Shown here piece by piece: positions 16,685-27,700 of a stretch of DNA of 64,000 nt. Position 1 is the first letter of the stretch. The number at the start of each line of letters is the position of its first letter. Position numbers and translations under genes: made by a program. The stretch covers positions 1,116,001 to 1,180,000 of the forward strand of contig NZ_CP107548.1 in assembly GCF_025836975.1 (NCBI RefSeq). Direction: 5' to 3'. This stretch comes from Pollutimonas sp. M17 (GTDB taxonomy: Bacteria > Pseudomonadota > Gammaproteobacteria > Burkholderiales > Burkholderiaceae_B). Below the pieces are notes generated by a model. It saw nothing but the letters and a program-made list of their open reading frames with translations. It had not been told where the DNA came from and made no database searches.

Positions 16685-18982
16685 ATGACCATCCCTACGA
16701 CAGATCAGCCGGATATCCATGCCCCGCCTTTCGATGAGGGCTGGCTGGCTCGCGCCGGCGAAGGCCTGGACGAGGCCGGCCGGCATCTGTTGACCCTGGC
16801 CGCCCAATGGGTGCGTGGGCCGCTGCTGGGGCTCGAGGCCACGACGGGCGAGCCGCTGGATGGGCATAGCGCGGCGGTGGCCTGCATACTGGCGGAACTG
16901 GGCACCGATGCCGAAACACGCGCCAGCGCCTTGCTGGCGGTCTTGCCGGGCGAGCATCCGGCAAGCGGCGCCGGAGCGCGGCAGGATCCGCTGCGCAAGG
17001 CATTCGGCACCGAGGTCGTATCGCTGGTGCAGGGTACGCGGGCGCTTCTGCGCCTGGGGCACCTGGCCGGCCAGGCCAGCGACAGCGCCGCCACGGGCAC
17101 GGATCAGAAGGAAATGCAGCGCAAGATGCTGCTCGCCATGGCCGCCGACCTGCGCATCGTCGTCATGCGCCTGGCCTCGCGCCTGCAGTCGCTGCGCTGG
17201 TACGCCAGCTCAAAAAACCCTTGCCCCGCCGGCTTCGCACGGGAAACCATGGAGCTGTATACGCCGCTGGCCAACCGCCTGGGCATATGGCAGATCAAAT
17301 GGGAGATGGAAGACCTGGCATTCCGGTTCCTGGAGCCCGATACCTACAAGGCCATCGCCCGCCGGCTCGAAGAGAAACGGGTCGAACGCGAAGCGTTCAT
17401 CGTGGCCGTCGTCGGACAGTTGCAGGATGCGCTGCGCGACGCCCGCATACCCGCCGAGGTCACCGGCCGGCCCAAGCATATATTCAGCATCTGGAACAAG
17501 ATGCGCATCAAGCAGCTGGAATTCAGCCAGTTGTTCGACCTGCGCGCCCTGCGCGTCATCGTGGACGACGAGCGCGCCTGCTATGCCGCCCTGGCCCTGG
17601 CGCATTCGCTGTGGACGCCCGTTTCGGACGAATTCGACGATTACATCTCGCGCCCCAAGCCCAATGGCTACCGGTCCTTGCATACCGTGGTGGCCGACGG
17701 CCAGGGCCGTACCTTCGAGATCCAGATACGCACACGGGACATGCATCAGTTCGCCGAATACGGCATGGCGGCGCATTGGCGCTACAAGGAAGCCGGACCC
17801 AGGGGCGGAGAGGTTGCGGCGGCGGGCGGCTATGACCAGAAAATAGCCTGGATGCGCCAACTGCTGGCCTGGGACAAGGACACAGGCGCGACCGCCGGCA
17901 AGGATGGTGACGGCGCTCCGCAAGACAGGGCCGCCGGCGGGGGCCGCGCGCCCGCACCCGCGGGCGAATCCGGCGAGCGCATCTACGTCATGACGCCGCA
18001 AGCCCGGGTCATCGAACTGCCGGCCGGCGCCACGCCCGTCGATTTCGCCTATTACCTGCACACCGACCTGGGCCATCGCTGCCGCGGGGCCCGCGTCGAC
18101 GGGCAGATGGTTCCGCTGCTGACTCGCCTGGCCACCGGACAGACGGTCGAGATCATCGCCGCCAAATCCGGCGGGCCGTCGCGCGACTGGCTCAATCCCC
18201 AATTGGGCTTCCTGGCCAGCCCCCGGTCGCGCGCCAAGGTGCGCGCCTGGTTCAATGCCATCGAATTGCAGCAAAGGATTTCCCAGGGCCAGGCCATGGT
18301 CGAGAAAGAGCTGCAACGGCTGGGCAAGACCGCCATCAATCTGGAGCAGATGGCGCAGCAATTGGATTTCGCCCGCGCCGACGACCTGTACGTGGCGGTC
18401 GCCAAGGAAGAATTCAGCCTGCGCCAGATCGATTATCTGCTGGGCGCGGGCAAGGGCAGGGCCGCCGAGACGCCCGATAAGGCCGACGCGGCGCCCGAGG
18501 CCAGGGTGTATGCCAGCGGCGTGGGCAGCGTGGCCAAGACCGGCAAAAGCGGGGTGCTGGTGGTCGGCGTCGATTCGCTGATGACCCAGCTGGCGCGGTG
18601 CTGCCGCCCGGCGCCGCCCGACGACATCATGGGCTTCGTCACGCGGGGCCGGGGCGTCTCCATCCACCGCCGCGACTGTCCGTCGTATGCCGCGCTGGCG
18701 GGCCGCCATCCCGAGCGGCTCATCGATGTGGACTGGGGCGATACGGGCGATGCGCTCTATCCCATCGACATCAGCATCCACGCCCAGGAACGCCCCAGCC
18801 TGCTGCGCGACCTGTCGGAGGTCTTCGCCAAGCTGCGCCTGAATGTGATCAGCGTCAATACGCATAGCCGCCGTTCGCTGGCCCACATGGTCTTTACGAT
18901 AGAGGTCAAGAGCGGCGAGCAGATAGGGCGCGCCCTGGCGGCCCTGAACGAGCTGGCCGGTGTAAGCGCGAGCCGGCACTGA
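16685..18982 (+). CDS. relA: GTP pyrophosphokinase RelA ((p)ppGpp synthetase I)
   Basis: A 765-residue long RSH protein. The N-terminal HD hydrolase region is degenerate: where SpoT/Rel have an HD plus an ED pair, this reads ALLAVLPGEHP (about 84-92). The synthetase domain is intact: RPKHIFSIWNKM, DLRALRVIV, EFDDY at 316-320 (the acidic E-x-D-D motif of RelA rather than R-x-K-D), KPNGYRSLHTVV and EIQIRT. A TGS domain begins near 430, a conserved-cysteine segment (LARCCRPAPP) follows, and an ACT domain occupies about 690-765. It should make (p)ppGpp from ATP and GTP/GDP on stalled ribosomes but not hydrolyse it. A SpoT-type hydrolase must exist elsewhere. Confidence 0.93.
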   Translation: MTIPTTDQPDIHAPPFDEGWLARAGEGLDEAGRHLLTLAAQWVRGPLLGLEATTGEPLDGHSAAVACILAELGTDAETRASALLAVLPGEHPASGAGARQDPLRKAFGTEVVSLVQGTRALLRLGHLAGQASDSAATGTDQKEMQRKMLLAMAADLRIVVMRLASRLQSLRWYASSKNPCPAGFARETMELYTPLANRLGIWQIKWEMEDLAFRFLEPDTYKAIARRLEEKRVEREAFIVAVVGQLQDALRDARIPAEVTGRPKHIFSIWNKMRIKQLEFSQLFDLRALRVIVDDERACYAALALAHSLWTPVSDEFDDYISRPKPNGYRSLHTVVADGQGRTFEIQIRTRDMHQFAEYGMAAHWRYKEAGPRGGEVAAAGGYDQKIAWMRQLLAWDKDTGATAGKDGDGAPQDRAAGGGRAPAPAGESGERIYVMTPQARVIELPAGATPVDFAYYLHTDLGHRCRGARVDGQMVPLLTRLATGQTVEIIAAKSGGPSRDWLNPQLGFLASPRSRAKVRAWFNAIELQQRISQGQAMVEKELQRLGKTAINLEQMAQQLDFARADDLYVAVAKEEFSLRQIDYLLGAGKGRAAETPDKADAAPEARVYASGVGSVAKTGKSGVLVVGVDSLMTQLARCCRPAPPDDIMGFVTRGRGVSIHRRDCPSYAALAGRHPERLIDVDWGDTGDALYPIDISIHAQERPSLLRDLSEVFAKLRLNVISVNTHSRRSLAHMVFTIEVKSGEQIGRALAALNELAGVSASRH

Positions 18983-19093
18983 GCCGTGTCGCTGCCGTGT
19001 CCCCGCCGCACTGCTAAAATGCAGGATTACCTGTTTATCGGCCCTGTGCAAGAGGGCTGCGGCAAGGACCTTGCCTAACCAGAGAGTAATGCC

Positions 19094-20293
19094 TTGAAAT
19101 CCTATACCCTGCCCGACCCCGATGGGCATTTCGGCCAGTATGGCGGTTCCTTCGTTGCCGAGACACTGGTCCATGCACTGGACGAGTTGCGGGCCGCTTA
19201 CGATAAATACCGCGACGATGCCGATTTTCTTGCCGAGTTCGCCTACGAGCTCAAGCATTTCGTGGGACGGCCCAGCCCGGTCTACCACGCGCGGCGCTGG
19301 TCCGAAAAGCTGGGGGGCGCGCAAATCTGGTTCAAGCGCGAAGACCTGAACCACACCGGCGCGCATAAGGTCAACAACTGCATAGGCCAGATACTGCTGG
19401 CGCGCCGCATGGGCAAGCCGCGCATCATTGCCGAGACCGGGGCCGGGCAGCACGGCGTGGCCACGGCCACCGTCGCCGCGCGCTACGGCCTGGAATGCGT
19501 GGTCTACATGGGCAGCGAGGATGTCCGCCGCCAGGCCTCGAACGTCTATCGCATGAAATTGCTGGGCGCCACGGTGGTGCCGGTCGATTCGGGCTCGCGC
19601 ACCCTCAAGGATGCGCTGAACGAGGCCATGCGCGACTGGGTCACCAATGTGGAGAACACCTTCTACATCATCGGCACCGTCGCCGGGCCGCATCCCTACC
19701 CCATGATGGTGCGCGACTTCCAGACTGTCATCGGCAAGGAATGCCTGGAACAGATGCCCGCCGACGCGGGCCGCCAGCCCGACTACATCGTGGCCTCGGT
19801 GGGCGGCGGGTCGAACGCCATGGGTATTTTCCACCCCTACATCGACAACGAAAGCGTGCAGTTGATCGGCGTGGAAGCCGCGGGCGATGGCCTGGAAACA
19901 GGCCGGCACGCGGCCTCGCTGAATGCCGGCATAGCCGGCGTCCTGCACGGCAACCGTACCTACGTCATGCAGGATGAACACGGCCAGGTCCAGGAAACCC
20001 ATTCCATCTCCGCCGGGCTGGACTACCCCGGCGTGGGACCCGAGCATGCCTGGCTGAAGGACTCCGGCCGGGCGCATTACGCGGTCATCGACGACAAGGA
20101 AGCCCTGGCGGCCTTTCATGATTGCTGCCGCACCGAGGGCATCATGCCTGCGCTGGAATCCTCGCACGCCATCGCACAGGCGGTCAAAATGGCGCCCACG
20201 CTGCCCAAGGACAAGATCATTCTGGTGAATTTGTCGGGGCGCGGCGACAAGGACATGCATACGGTTGCCGATTTCAGCGGCATCAGCCTGTAA
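19094..20293 (+). CDS. trpB: tryptophan synthase beta chain
   Basis: A 399-residue PLP enzyme that condenses indole and serine to tryptophan. HTGAHKVNN carries the PLP-binding Lys at about residue 92, and GGGSNA binds the PLP phosphate. The start is TTG at 19094 ([18 protein letters not shown]), the position where TrpB proteins begin. The nearby ATG at 19089 opens only ATG-CCT-TGA. It is followed by trpA after 18 bases, so alpha and beta subunits are co-expressed. trpF is not directly upstream in this window. Confidence 0.96.
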   Translation: MKSYTLPDPDGHFGQYGGSFVAETLVHALDELRAAYDKYRDDADFLAEFAYELKHFVGRPSPVYHARRWSEKLGGAQIWFKREDLNHTGAHKVNNCIGQILLARRMGKPRIIAETGAGQHGVATATVAARYGLECVVYMGSEDVRRQASNVYRMKLLGATVVPVDSGSRTLKDALNEAMRDWVTNVENTFYIIGTVAGPHPYPMMVRDFQTVIGKECLEQMPADAGRQPDYIVASVGGGSNAMGIFHPYIDNESVQLIGVEAAGDGLETGRHAASLNAGIAGVLHGNRTYVMQDEHGQVQETHSISAGLDYPGVGPEHAWLKDSGRAHYAVIDDKEALAAFHDCCRTEGIMPALESSHAIAQAVKMAPTLPKDKIILVNLSGRGDKDMHTVADFSGISL

Positions 20294-20311
20294 GACACTG
20301 GATTACACATA

Positions 20312-21160
20312 ATGAATGCTTCGAACGAACGGCTTGCCGCCACGTTTGCCAGGATGAACGGCCGCACCGCGCTCGTTCCCTACATCACCGCCGGCGATCC
20401 TTCGCGGGCCGCCACCCCCGAATTGATGCATGCGCTGGTCCAGGCCGGCGCCGACGTCATCGAGCTGGGCGTGCCTTTTTCCGATCCCATGGCCGACGGC
20501 CCGGTGATCCAGCGCGCGGCCGAGCGCGCCATAAGCCGGGGCGTGGGACTGCCGCAGGTGCTGGAGATCGTGGCCGAGTTCAGGCAGCGCGACCAGGCCA
20601 CACCGGTGGTGCTGATGGGGTATGCCAACCCCGTCGAACGCATGGGCCAGGCGGCGTTCGTCGAGCGGGCCGGCCAGGCCGGCGTCGACGGCGTGCTGGT
20701 GGTGGATTATCCTCCCGAGGAAATCGTCGATTTCGCGGCCCGCCTTGGCCAGGCGCGGATCGATCCCATCTTCCTGCTTGCCCCCACGTCGACCGAGGAG
20801 CGCATCAAGAAAGTCGCGCAGGTGGCGCGGGGCTACGTTTATTATGTATCGCTCAAGGGCGTCACGGGCGCGGGTCATATCGATACCGCGGATGTGGCCG
20901 AGCGCCTGGCCCGGATCCGGCGCCATGTATCGGTGCCCGTGGGCGTGGGCTTCGGCATCCGGGATGCCGACAGCGCAAAGCGCCTGGCGGGCTGCGCGGA
21001 CGCCGTGGTCATCGGCAGCAAGCTGATCGAGACCATGGAGGCGGCGGTGGAGCAGGCGCGTGGGCAGGGCATGGACGAGCCGGGTGCCGATGCCCTGGCC
21101 ATCGAAGCGGCCGCCCGCTGGCTGGGCGGCATCCGCCAAGCCTTGCCCGATGCGGGCTGA
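20312..21160 (+). CDS. trpA: tryptophan synthase alpha chain
   Basis: A 282-residue TIM-barrel protein that cleaves indole-3-glycerol phosphate to indole. It has the catalytic Glu in [15 protein letters not shown] and the Asp in the same signature ([10 protein letters not shown]), the loop [11 protein letters not shown], and the phosphate-binding GFGIRD and VIGSKL segments. Length is normal. It is the second gene of trpBA, with accD 91 bases downstream, the common betaproteobacterial order trpB-trpA-accD. Confidence 0.96.
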   Translation: MNASNERLAATFARMNGRTALVPYITAGDPSRAATPELMHALVQAGADVIELGVPFSDPMADGPVIQRAAERAISRGVGLPQVLEIVAEFRQRDQATPVVLMGYANPVERMGQAAFVERAGQAGVDGVLVVDYPPEEIVDFAARLGQARIDPIFLLAPTSTEERIKKVAQVARGYVYYVSLKGVTGAGHIDTADVAERLARIRRHVSVPVGVGFGIRDADSAKRLAGCADAVVIGSKLIETMEAAVEQARGQGMDEPGADALAIEAAARWLGGIRQALPDAG

Positions 21161-21251
21161 TTCATCGATCAACGGGCTGGGCGCCGCGATGCGCACGCCG
21201 ACGGAAAAAAGAACACTGCCCGGTTTCAAGCGGGCATTCAAGGAATAAGAC

Positions 21252-22127
21252 ATGAGCTGGTTCGAGAAAATTCTGCCTCCGCGCATCAATCGCAGCAACG
21301 ACGGCGCGCGGCGCGTCCCCGAGGGCATATGGGTCAAGTGTCCGGCCTGCGAGTCGGTGCTCTACAAGGAAGACCTGAAAGCCACGCTCAATGTCTGCCC
21401 AAAATGCAGCCATCACATGCGCATAGGCGCCCGGGAGCGCATCGAGGCGCTGCTCGATCCGGAAGGCCGCGTCGAAATCGGCCAGCATACGCGTCCCATG
21501 GACCCGCTGAAGTTCAAGGACAGCCGCAAGTATCCCGAGCGTGTCGCCGAGGCCACCAAGCAGACCGGCGAAAGCGAAGCCATGGTGGTCATGAGCGGCA
21601 GCATACAGGCCGTGCCGGTGGTGCTGGCCTGCTTCGAATTCGCATTCATGGGCGGTTCCATGGGATCGGTGGTGGGCGAACGCTTTGCGCGCGGCGCGCA
21701 GGAAGCCATCAAGAACCGGACGCCCTTCATTTCCGTTGCCGCGTCGGGCGGCGCGCGCATGCAGGAGAGCCTGTTGTCCCTGATGCAGATGGCCAAGACC
21801 AATGCCATGCTGACCCGTCTTTCGGCGGCGGGGCTGCCTTACATCAGCATACTCACCGACCCCACCATGGGCGGCGTCTCGGCCAGCTTCGCCTTCATGG
21901 GCGACGTAGTCATCGCCGAGCCCAAGGCGCTGATCGGCTTCGCCGGTCCGCGGGTCATCGAACAGACCGTGCGCGAAAAACTGCCCGAGGGCTTCCAGCG
22001 TTCTGAATTCCTGCTAGAGAAGGGCGCCATCGACATGGTGGTGGACCGCCGCGAGATGCGCGGCGAACTGGCCCACCTGCTGGCCTTGCTGACGCGCCAG
22101 CCCGCCGACGTGGTCGCCAAGGCTTGA
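21252..22127 (+). CDS. accD: acetyl-CoA carboxylase carboxyltransferase subunit beta
   Basis: A 291-residue subunit of the carboxyltransferase that makes malonyl-CoA, working with AccA. The N-terminal four-cysteine zinc ribbon (C-x2-C then C-x2-[15 protein letters not shown] followed by NVCPKCSHH) is intact. The crotonase-like core includes [10 protein letters not shown] and the SGGARMQE oxyanion region. It is downstream of trpBA. Its stop lies one base from the stop of the convergent autotransporter gene, so there is no room for a terminator between them. Confidence 0.95.
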   Translation: MSWFEKILPPRINRSNDGARRVPEGIWVKCPACESVLYKEDLKATLNVCPKCSHHMRIGARERIEALLDPEGRVEIGQHTRPMDPLKFKDSRKYPERVAEATKQTGESEAMVVMSGSIQAVPVVLACFEFAFMGGSMGSVVGERFARGAQEAIKNRTPFISVAASGGARMQESLLSLMQMAKTNAMLTRLSAAGLPYISILTDPTMGGVSASFAFMGDVVIAEPKALIGFAGPRVIEQTVREKLPEGFQRSEFLLEKGAIDMVVDRREMRGELAHLLALLTRQPADVVAKA

Positions 22128-22128
22128 T

Positions 22129-24558
22129 CTAGAACGCCCAGTTCAGGTTGAGCTTGCCGCTGTGCTCGGTGGCGCCGCGCCCGAATTCCCCCGCGTAGGA
22201 TAGGGACAGCAGGGCGCGGCGGCCCACTTGCAGTCCCAATCCCAGCCCCACCAGGGCCGCATCGCGCGCGATTGGCGTGCCGTTCACGGTAAAGCGGCTG
22301 CCTTCGCTGAAGGCCATGGTCGATTGCGGCTTGACGTCGCCCGCGGCATGGCGCCATGCCAGGCTGGCATCCACACGGGCCTGGGCGCGCCCCAGTTCAA
22401 GAGGAATATTCCCGCGTACGCCCAGCGTGGCGCTGCCCACGGTGTTGCGCGACCTGTCGCTGCGCAGGGCGGCCCAGCCGCCCGATTCGGAAAACGCCGG
22501 AGTGCGCAGCTGCGAACCCGTCAGATTGACGAAGGGTTCGACGGTGGCCGGCCCCCATGGGACGGCATAGCCCAGTTCGGCGAACAACTGCGCCGCGGTC
22601 GCCGCATAATCGGCCTGGAGCGTTTGCTGCCCGCTTTCCAGCGCGATCCGCCGGGTGCTGCGGACCCCATGCCGCGTATAGGCGGCGCCCAGCAGCAGAT
22701 TGATCTTGCCGTGCTCCACGGCCATGCTTTTGCCGGCGTAAAGCGCAATGCTGGCGCTGTCCACCCTGGCGCTGGAATTGCGTTCATCCACCTTGCTGCG
22801 GCTATGCATATAGCCCAGGGCGGCGCCCAGGCGCCAGCCGCCGGCGATGGGCGTATCGCCGCCGACGAATACGCCATGGCTGGTTGCGGTGGAAGATGCC
22901 GTTTCATCGCCGCCGCTCAGGCGCTGGCGGCTGGCCACCACATCGGCCCACAGGGGCAGGGCGGCCGATTGCGGCATGGCGGCGCGGGGGATGCTGGTTC
23001 CCGCCGAGGCCATGGGCGCGCCCGGCACCATGCCGGCATCGAGGTTGTTGCGCAGGTAGGCGAAGGGCAGCTTGCTGATGTACTGGCTGGTGTTGAACAG
23101 CATGGCCGGCGTGGCGGCATGGATCTCGCCGGAAAGCGCATTGAAGAAGCCGGGCGCCTGGCCCTTGCGCTGGAGCAGCGCCGCCTGATAGACCGGATTC
23201 TCCGCAGGTATGCTTTCTATGGCATTGGCCACATTGCGCTGGTTCCCGGTGTAGGCGGCATCGGCAAAGCGCGTGCTGTTGCGCTGGATGTCGAGGAAAA
23301 CTGTGTCGTGGCCGCTGGGGTCTTCATCGTAGTACAGCGAGGCGTCCAGGAAGGCGTAGGGGAAGTCGATGCCGTCGAAGCGACCGTTGATGCTGTCGGC
23401 CGCCCCCAGGATGGAGTAGCGTTGAGAAGCGGAGTGAGAGCCGGTGCCGGACAGGACGGGAACCACCGTTCCATCAAGGTAGGCGTCACCGACGACGAAT
23501 ACGGAAGCGGACGTTCCACTACTTGGGTCGACGTCGATTTTTAAGAAGGAACCGGGCTCGAACTCCAGTTTGCAGCATACGGTAAAGACGTCGATGGAGT
23601 TGTCGGGGGCCAGAGTGCCGCCTGATTTCACGAGCGTGGGAGGAACTTCGCCGATTCCACCCAGGGTGCCGCCGCTGTGGACGGTGAGTGAGCTCGAATC
23701 AAGATCGCCATTCACGATCAGGCTGCCGCCATAGACGTTGGTGGAGCCGTCGATAAAATGGGATTTATTGAGTACCGTGGTGCCTGCCCATTGATTCATG
23801 GCCTCCATGTTGAAAGTCATGTCTACATCTGTGTCGAACACATAATTGCTGCCGGTGTGATTGAAATTAATGGTGCCGCCCGGTGAACCGCCGAAGCCGC
23901 TTATGTCCGCCGCAGAGAGCTTCCCCGGGGCGACAGGCGCCGAACCCGGCGCGGCGCCTATGTTCAAGACGCCAAACTCGCCCATTTCGAATGTTCCCGT
24001 CGCGACGACCCGCGCGTTGTCCGCGATAGTCAGCGTGCCGAGGGCAGCGCTGCCCAGGATGGTGGTAGAGCTTACCGTCAATAGGGAATTCTGGCCGGTA
24101 ACCAGAACGTGGTTGCTGCCGGATGCGCCACCGACTATCAGAGAGTCAGTTTCGAAGGTGCCTCCATTCCTGATTATCAATGAGTTAACGCCGCTAGCGC
24201 CGCCCCCGCCGGGGTCGCCCAGTGCGGTCACGTATGCCTTCCATTTCGTACCCGATCCGCTTATCGTGACTGAGCTGTTCAGGCTGGTATCGGCCGCAAT
24301 ACTAAAAGCCAGGCCAGCGTCGGCGGAGCCGCTTTGCAGTAAAAGGCCGCCATTCTCTACAAGGACGGAATCGAAACTGCTGCCGGGCTCGACGACACAG
24401 GTGTCAGGACCGGTCTTGATGTAGGCGCCGTCTCTGGACGCGCAAGGCTCGGCCAACGCGCCGCCATGCAGCATGGCAGCGATCAGAATTACCAATGACC
24501 TGACTGCTAGCGCCGACCGTGCCAAGCCTGTTCCCACGCAAGTGTGCTTGACGACCAT
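22129..24558 (-). CDS. autotransporter (type V secretion) with beta-helix passenger
   Basis: An 809-residue protein. An N-terminal hydrophobic segment ending GGALA (about residue 36) is the likely signal peptide. Residues about 40-400 are a Gly/Ser/Thr-rich passenger with repeated short beta-strand units, as in pertactin-like beta helices. Residues about 400-530 link to the barrel (NPVYQAALLQRKGQAPGFFNALSGEIHAA is the typical pre-barrel autochaperone region). The last ~270 residues form the beta barrel, ending in Phe (NLNWAF). No serine-protease triad motif is visible, so this is probably an adhesin or surface protein. Two Cys pairs in the passenger are unusual. By eye, passenger DNA is less GC-rich than barrel DNA. 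Confidence 0.85.
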   Translation of the reverse strand: MVVKHTCVGTGLARSALAVRSLVILIAAMLHGGALAEPCASRDGAYIKTGPDTCVVEPGSSFDSVLVENGGLLLQSGSADAGLAFSIAADTSLNSSVTISGSGTKWKAYVTALGDPGGGGASGVNSLIIRNGGTFETDSLIVGGASGSNHVLVTGQNSLLTVSSTTILGSAALGTLTIADNARVVATGTFEMGEFGVLNIGAAPGSAPVAPGKLSAADISGFGGSPGGTINFNHTGSNYVFDTDVDMTFNMEAMNQWAGTTVLNKSHFIDGSTNVYGGSLIVNGDLDSSSLTVHSGGTLGGIGEVPPTLVKSGGTLAPDNSIDVFTVCCKLEFEPGSFLKIDVDPSSGTSASVFVVGDAYLDGTVVPVLSGTGSHSASQRYSILGAADSINGRFDGIDFPYAFLDASLYYDEDPSGHDTVFLDIQRNSTRFADAAYTGNQRNVANAIESIPAENPVYQAALLQRKGQAPGFFNALSGEIHAATPAMLFNTSQYISKLPFAYLRNNLDAGMVPGAPMASAGTSIPRAAMPQSAALPLWADVVASRQRLSGGDETASSTATSHGVFVGGDTPIAGGWRLGAALGYMHSRSKVDERNSSARVDSASIALYAGKSMAVEHGKINLLLGAAYTRHGVRSTRRIALESGQQTLQADYAATAAQLFAELGYAVPWGPATVEPFVNLTGSQLRTPAFSESGGWAALRSDRSRNTVGSATLGVRGNIPLELGRAQARVDASLAWRHAAGDVKPQSTMAFSEGSRFTVNGTPIARDAALVGLGLGLQVGRRALLSLSYAGEFGRGATEHSGKLNLNWAF

Positions 24559-24670
24559 CCGTGTTCCCCGAAAGCAAGACTATCTTATAAATATGTAAAT
24601 AAATATAACATTAGAATTATTTAGATACAATGAGGAAAAAGAGTACAAGGGCAAAAGAACAAGTGCAAAT
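24559..24670. other. AT-rich promoter region of the autotransporter gene
   Basis: This stretch is strikingly AT-rich for the window (about 24585-24640 is nearly all A/T). It lies upstream of the minus-strand autotransporter start and downstream of the rne terminator. It probably contains the promoter, and AT-richness of this kind is a common H-NS/silencer target; no single site can be assigned. Confidence 0.4.
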
Positions 24671-24704
24671 AAAAAGGCCCTGCCACATCATGCGGCGGGG
24701 CCTT
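24671..24704 (-). terminator. intrinsic terminator of rne
   Basis: AAGGCCCTGCC (24674-24684) pairs with GGCGGGGCCTT (24694-24704), one mismatch. The A-run at 24671-24675, preceded by AAAT, gives the minus-strand U-tract. It lies about 50 bases after the rne stop. Confidence 0.85.
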
Positions 24705-24754
24705 CGATTTGAACAGGTCAGGCCTGCGGATAAGCGCAGGCCATTCCCTTCGGC

Positions 24755-27700
24755 TTAGTGGGTTTCCACCTGTTGCAGCGGCTCGCTGGCGACGGTCGCC
24801 GCCGGCTTGCGGGCACGGCCGAGGCGGACCGGCGCGGCGCTGATTTCCGGAGCGGCGTGCCGGGTTTCGATCAGTTCCATGCCCGCATCGGCCAGCATGG
24901 TGCTCAACGGCGCCGCCGCAGTGCTTGCCTTGGAGCCGCTTTGGGCGGCGCCGTTGGCGAGAAGGGCCGGATCTTCGCTGGCTACGGTTTCCTCTTGCTG
25001 AGTCTGTCCGGAAACCGCCGTCGGCACAAGAGGCGCCTCGGTGGGTTGCTCGGCCGGGGAAGGCTCCGCGGCAGCGGCCACTTCTTCCACCAGGGCCGGC
25101 TCTTGCAGGGCCGGCGCGGCGTCAGCGGGTTGGCTGGATGCCGGCTGGGCGTCTTCGTCGGCCGTGGCCGGCGTTGCCGCTGCGACATCGGATGCCTGGC
25201 TGGCGCTTTCGGCATCATCGGCCGTCTCGGCGGCTTCCTGCGGCATGAGCTGGGCCTCGGCGACCGGCTCGGCCTGGGCGGGCGCTGCCTCGGCCTGTGC
25301 CGACGACTGGGGCGCCGCAGCCGCGGCTTCCAGCATGTCGCCCTGGCTTGTGGCGATGGCGGGCAGGACCTCGGGATTGAACGCGGGCGTTTCGTGCGAT
25401 ACGAAAGGCTGGTTTTCCTCGTTGTCGTCGCTGTCGTTCTCGCCGGCCGATGCGCTGGCGCTGTCGCTGCTGCCTTCGGAGCTGCGGCGGCCGCGGCGGC
25501 TGCGACGGCGGCGGCGCTTGCGTTCGGGGTCGAACTGATCGCCTTCGGCCGTGGTTTCGCTGGTCAGTTCGGTTTCGGTTACGGCATTCTCGGGCAGGGT
25601 TTGCTCGGCAAGCGCCTGCACGGTCTCGGCGGCGGCCGCAGCGGCTGCTGCCGGCAGGACGCTGCTGTCCTGCTCGATGCTTTCGACCTGGGCTTCATCG
25701 CGGCGGTTGCGGCCCCGTCCACGGCGGTTGCGGCCGCTGCGGCCGGTATTGCCGTTTTCACCGGACTCGGCTTGGGCCGAGCCATTGGCGGGGGGCGCGG
25801 CGGCCGGGCGCGATTGGCCAGCCTGGGCGCCGTCCTGGGAAGGCGACTGGCGGCGCGGTTTGGGCGCCGCCGTGGCCTGCGCTTCGTCGGAACGGCCTTC
25901 GGCGGTATCGTGGCGGCGGTCGCCCCGGCGATGGCGGTTGCGGTCGCCGTGGCCGCGTTCGCGGCGCTCGTTGTGGCGTCCGCCGCTCTTGCGGTGGCCC
26001 TGGGCGGGCTTGCCTGCGGTTTCAGCGGCGGGCTCGGCGGCTTTGGCCGCCGTACCGGCGCCCGTCAACCAGTTGATGAGCTTCCGGAACAGGCCGGTGC
26101 TTTCCGTGGCAGGACGAGCGGCGGGCGCGGGCGCCGGCGCGGAGATCGGGGCCGGTTGCGAGGGCGTGATGCCCTTGACCAGCGCTTCCGGACGCGTCTT
26201 GGCTTCCTGGGCCTTGTTGGGCGACCAGGTCACCGCGGCCTCGGGCTGGGTGACCAGTTCGAAGCTGGTCTTGATTTCTTCCAGGCGCGGATCATCGTGG
26301 CGCAGGCGCTCGATATGGTGATGCGGCGTTTCCAGGTTCTTGTTGGGGATGAGGATCAGATTGACCTTCAGGCGCGATTCGATCTTGGTGATGTCGGCAC
26401 GCTTTTCATTGAGCAGGAAGGTGGCCACGTCGACCGGCACTTGCGCATGCAGCGAGGCCGTGCCTTCTTTCATGGCTTCTTCCTGAAGCAGGCGCAGCAC
26501 GTGCAGGGCGCTGGATTCGGCATCGCGGACCACGCCGGTGCCGTTGCAGCGCGGGCAGGTGATGTGCGAGCCTTCGTTCAGGGCGGGGCGCAGGCGCTGG
26601 CGCGACAGCTCCATGAGGCCGAAACGCGAGATCTTGCCCATCTGTACGCGGGCCCGGTCGAAATGCAGGGCGTCGCGCAGGCGCTGTTCGACGGCGCGCT
26701 GGTTCTTGCCTTCTTCCATGTCGATGAAGTCGATCACGATCAGGCCGCCCAGGTCGCGCAGGCGCAATTGGCGGGCCACTTCATCGGCCGCTTCCAGGTT
26801 GGTGCGCATGGCGGTTTCTTCGATGTCGGAACCGCGCGTGGAGCGCGCCGAGTTCACGTCGATGGCCACCAGTGCTTCGGTGTGGTCGATGACGACCGAG
26901 CCACCGGAGGGCAGCTGCACCGTGCGCGAATAAGCCGTTTCGATCTGGTGTTCGATCTGGAAGCGTGAGAACAGCGGAATGTCGTCGCGGTACATCTTGA
27001 CGCGCTGGACGCTGTCGGGCATGACCACGCTCATGAAGGCGGTGGCCTGCTCGTGGATGTCGTCGGTATCGATGAGGATTTCACCGATTTCCGGGGAGTA
27101 GTAGTCGCGTATGGCGCGTATGACCAGGCTGGATTCCAGGTAGATCAGGATGGGCGCCGCGTTCTCGCGGGCGGCTCCGTCGATGGCGGTCCAGAGTTGC
27201 AGCAGATAGCACAGATCCCATTGCAGCTCTTCGACGCTGCGGCCGATGCCGGCCGTGCGCGCGATGATGCTCATGCCGGCCGGAACGTCCAGCTGATCCA
27301 TGGTTTCGCGCAGTTCCTGGCGGTCTTCGCCTTCGACACGGCGCGAAACGCCGCCGCCGCGCGGGTTGTTGGGCATCAGGACCAGATAGCGGCCAGCCAG
27401 CGAAATGAAGGTGGTCAGGGCCGCGCCCTTGTTGCCGCGCTCTTCCTTTTCGACCTGGATGATCAGCTCCTGGCCTTCGGCCAGGGCATCCTGGATGCGC
27501 GCCGTGCGTACATCGACGCCTTCCTTGAAGTAACTGCGGGCGACTTCCTTGAAAGGCAGGAAGCCGTGGCGGTCTTCGCCGTAGCTGACGAAGCAGGCTT
27601 CGAGGCCGGGTTCGATGCGGGTGATTACGCCTTTGTAGATATTGCCTTTGCGCTGTTCGCGGCCGGCAGTTTCAATGTCGAGGTCAATGAGTTTTTGACC

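Noticed and set aside
17210-20260. 1016-codon minus-strand open frame opposite relA and trpB
   Set aside because: It lies antisense to two unmistakable genes and has no recognisable domain; a product of GC-rich third positions.
24758-26968. 736-codon plus-strand frame opposite rne
   Set aside because: Gly/Arg/Ala low-complexity mirror of the RNase E scaffold region, not a gene.
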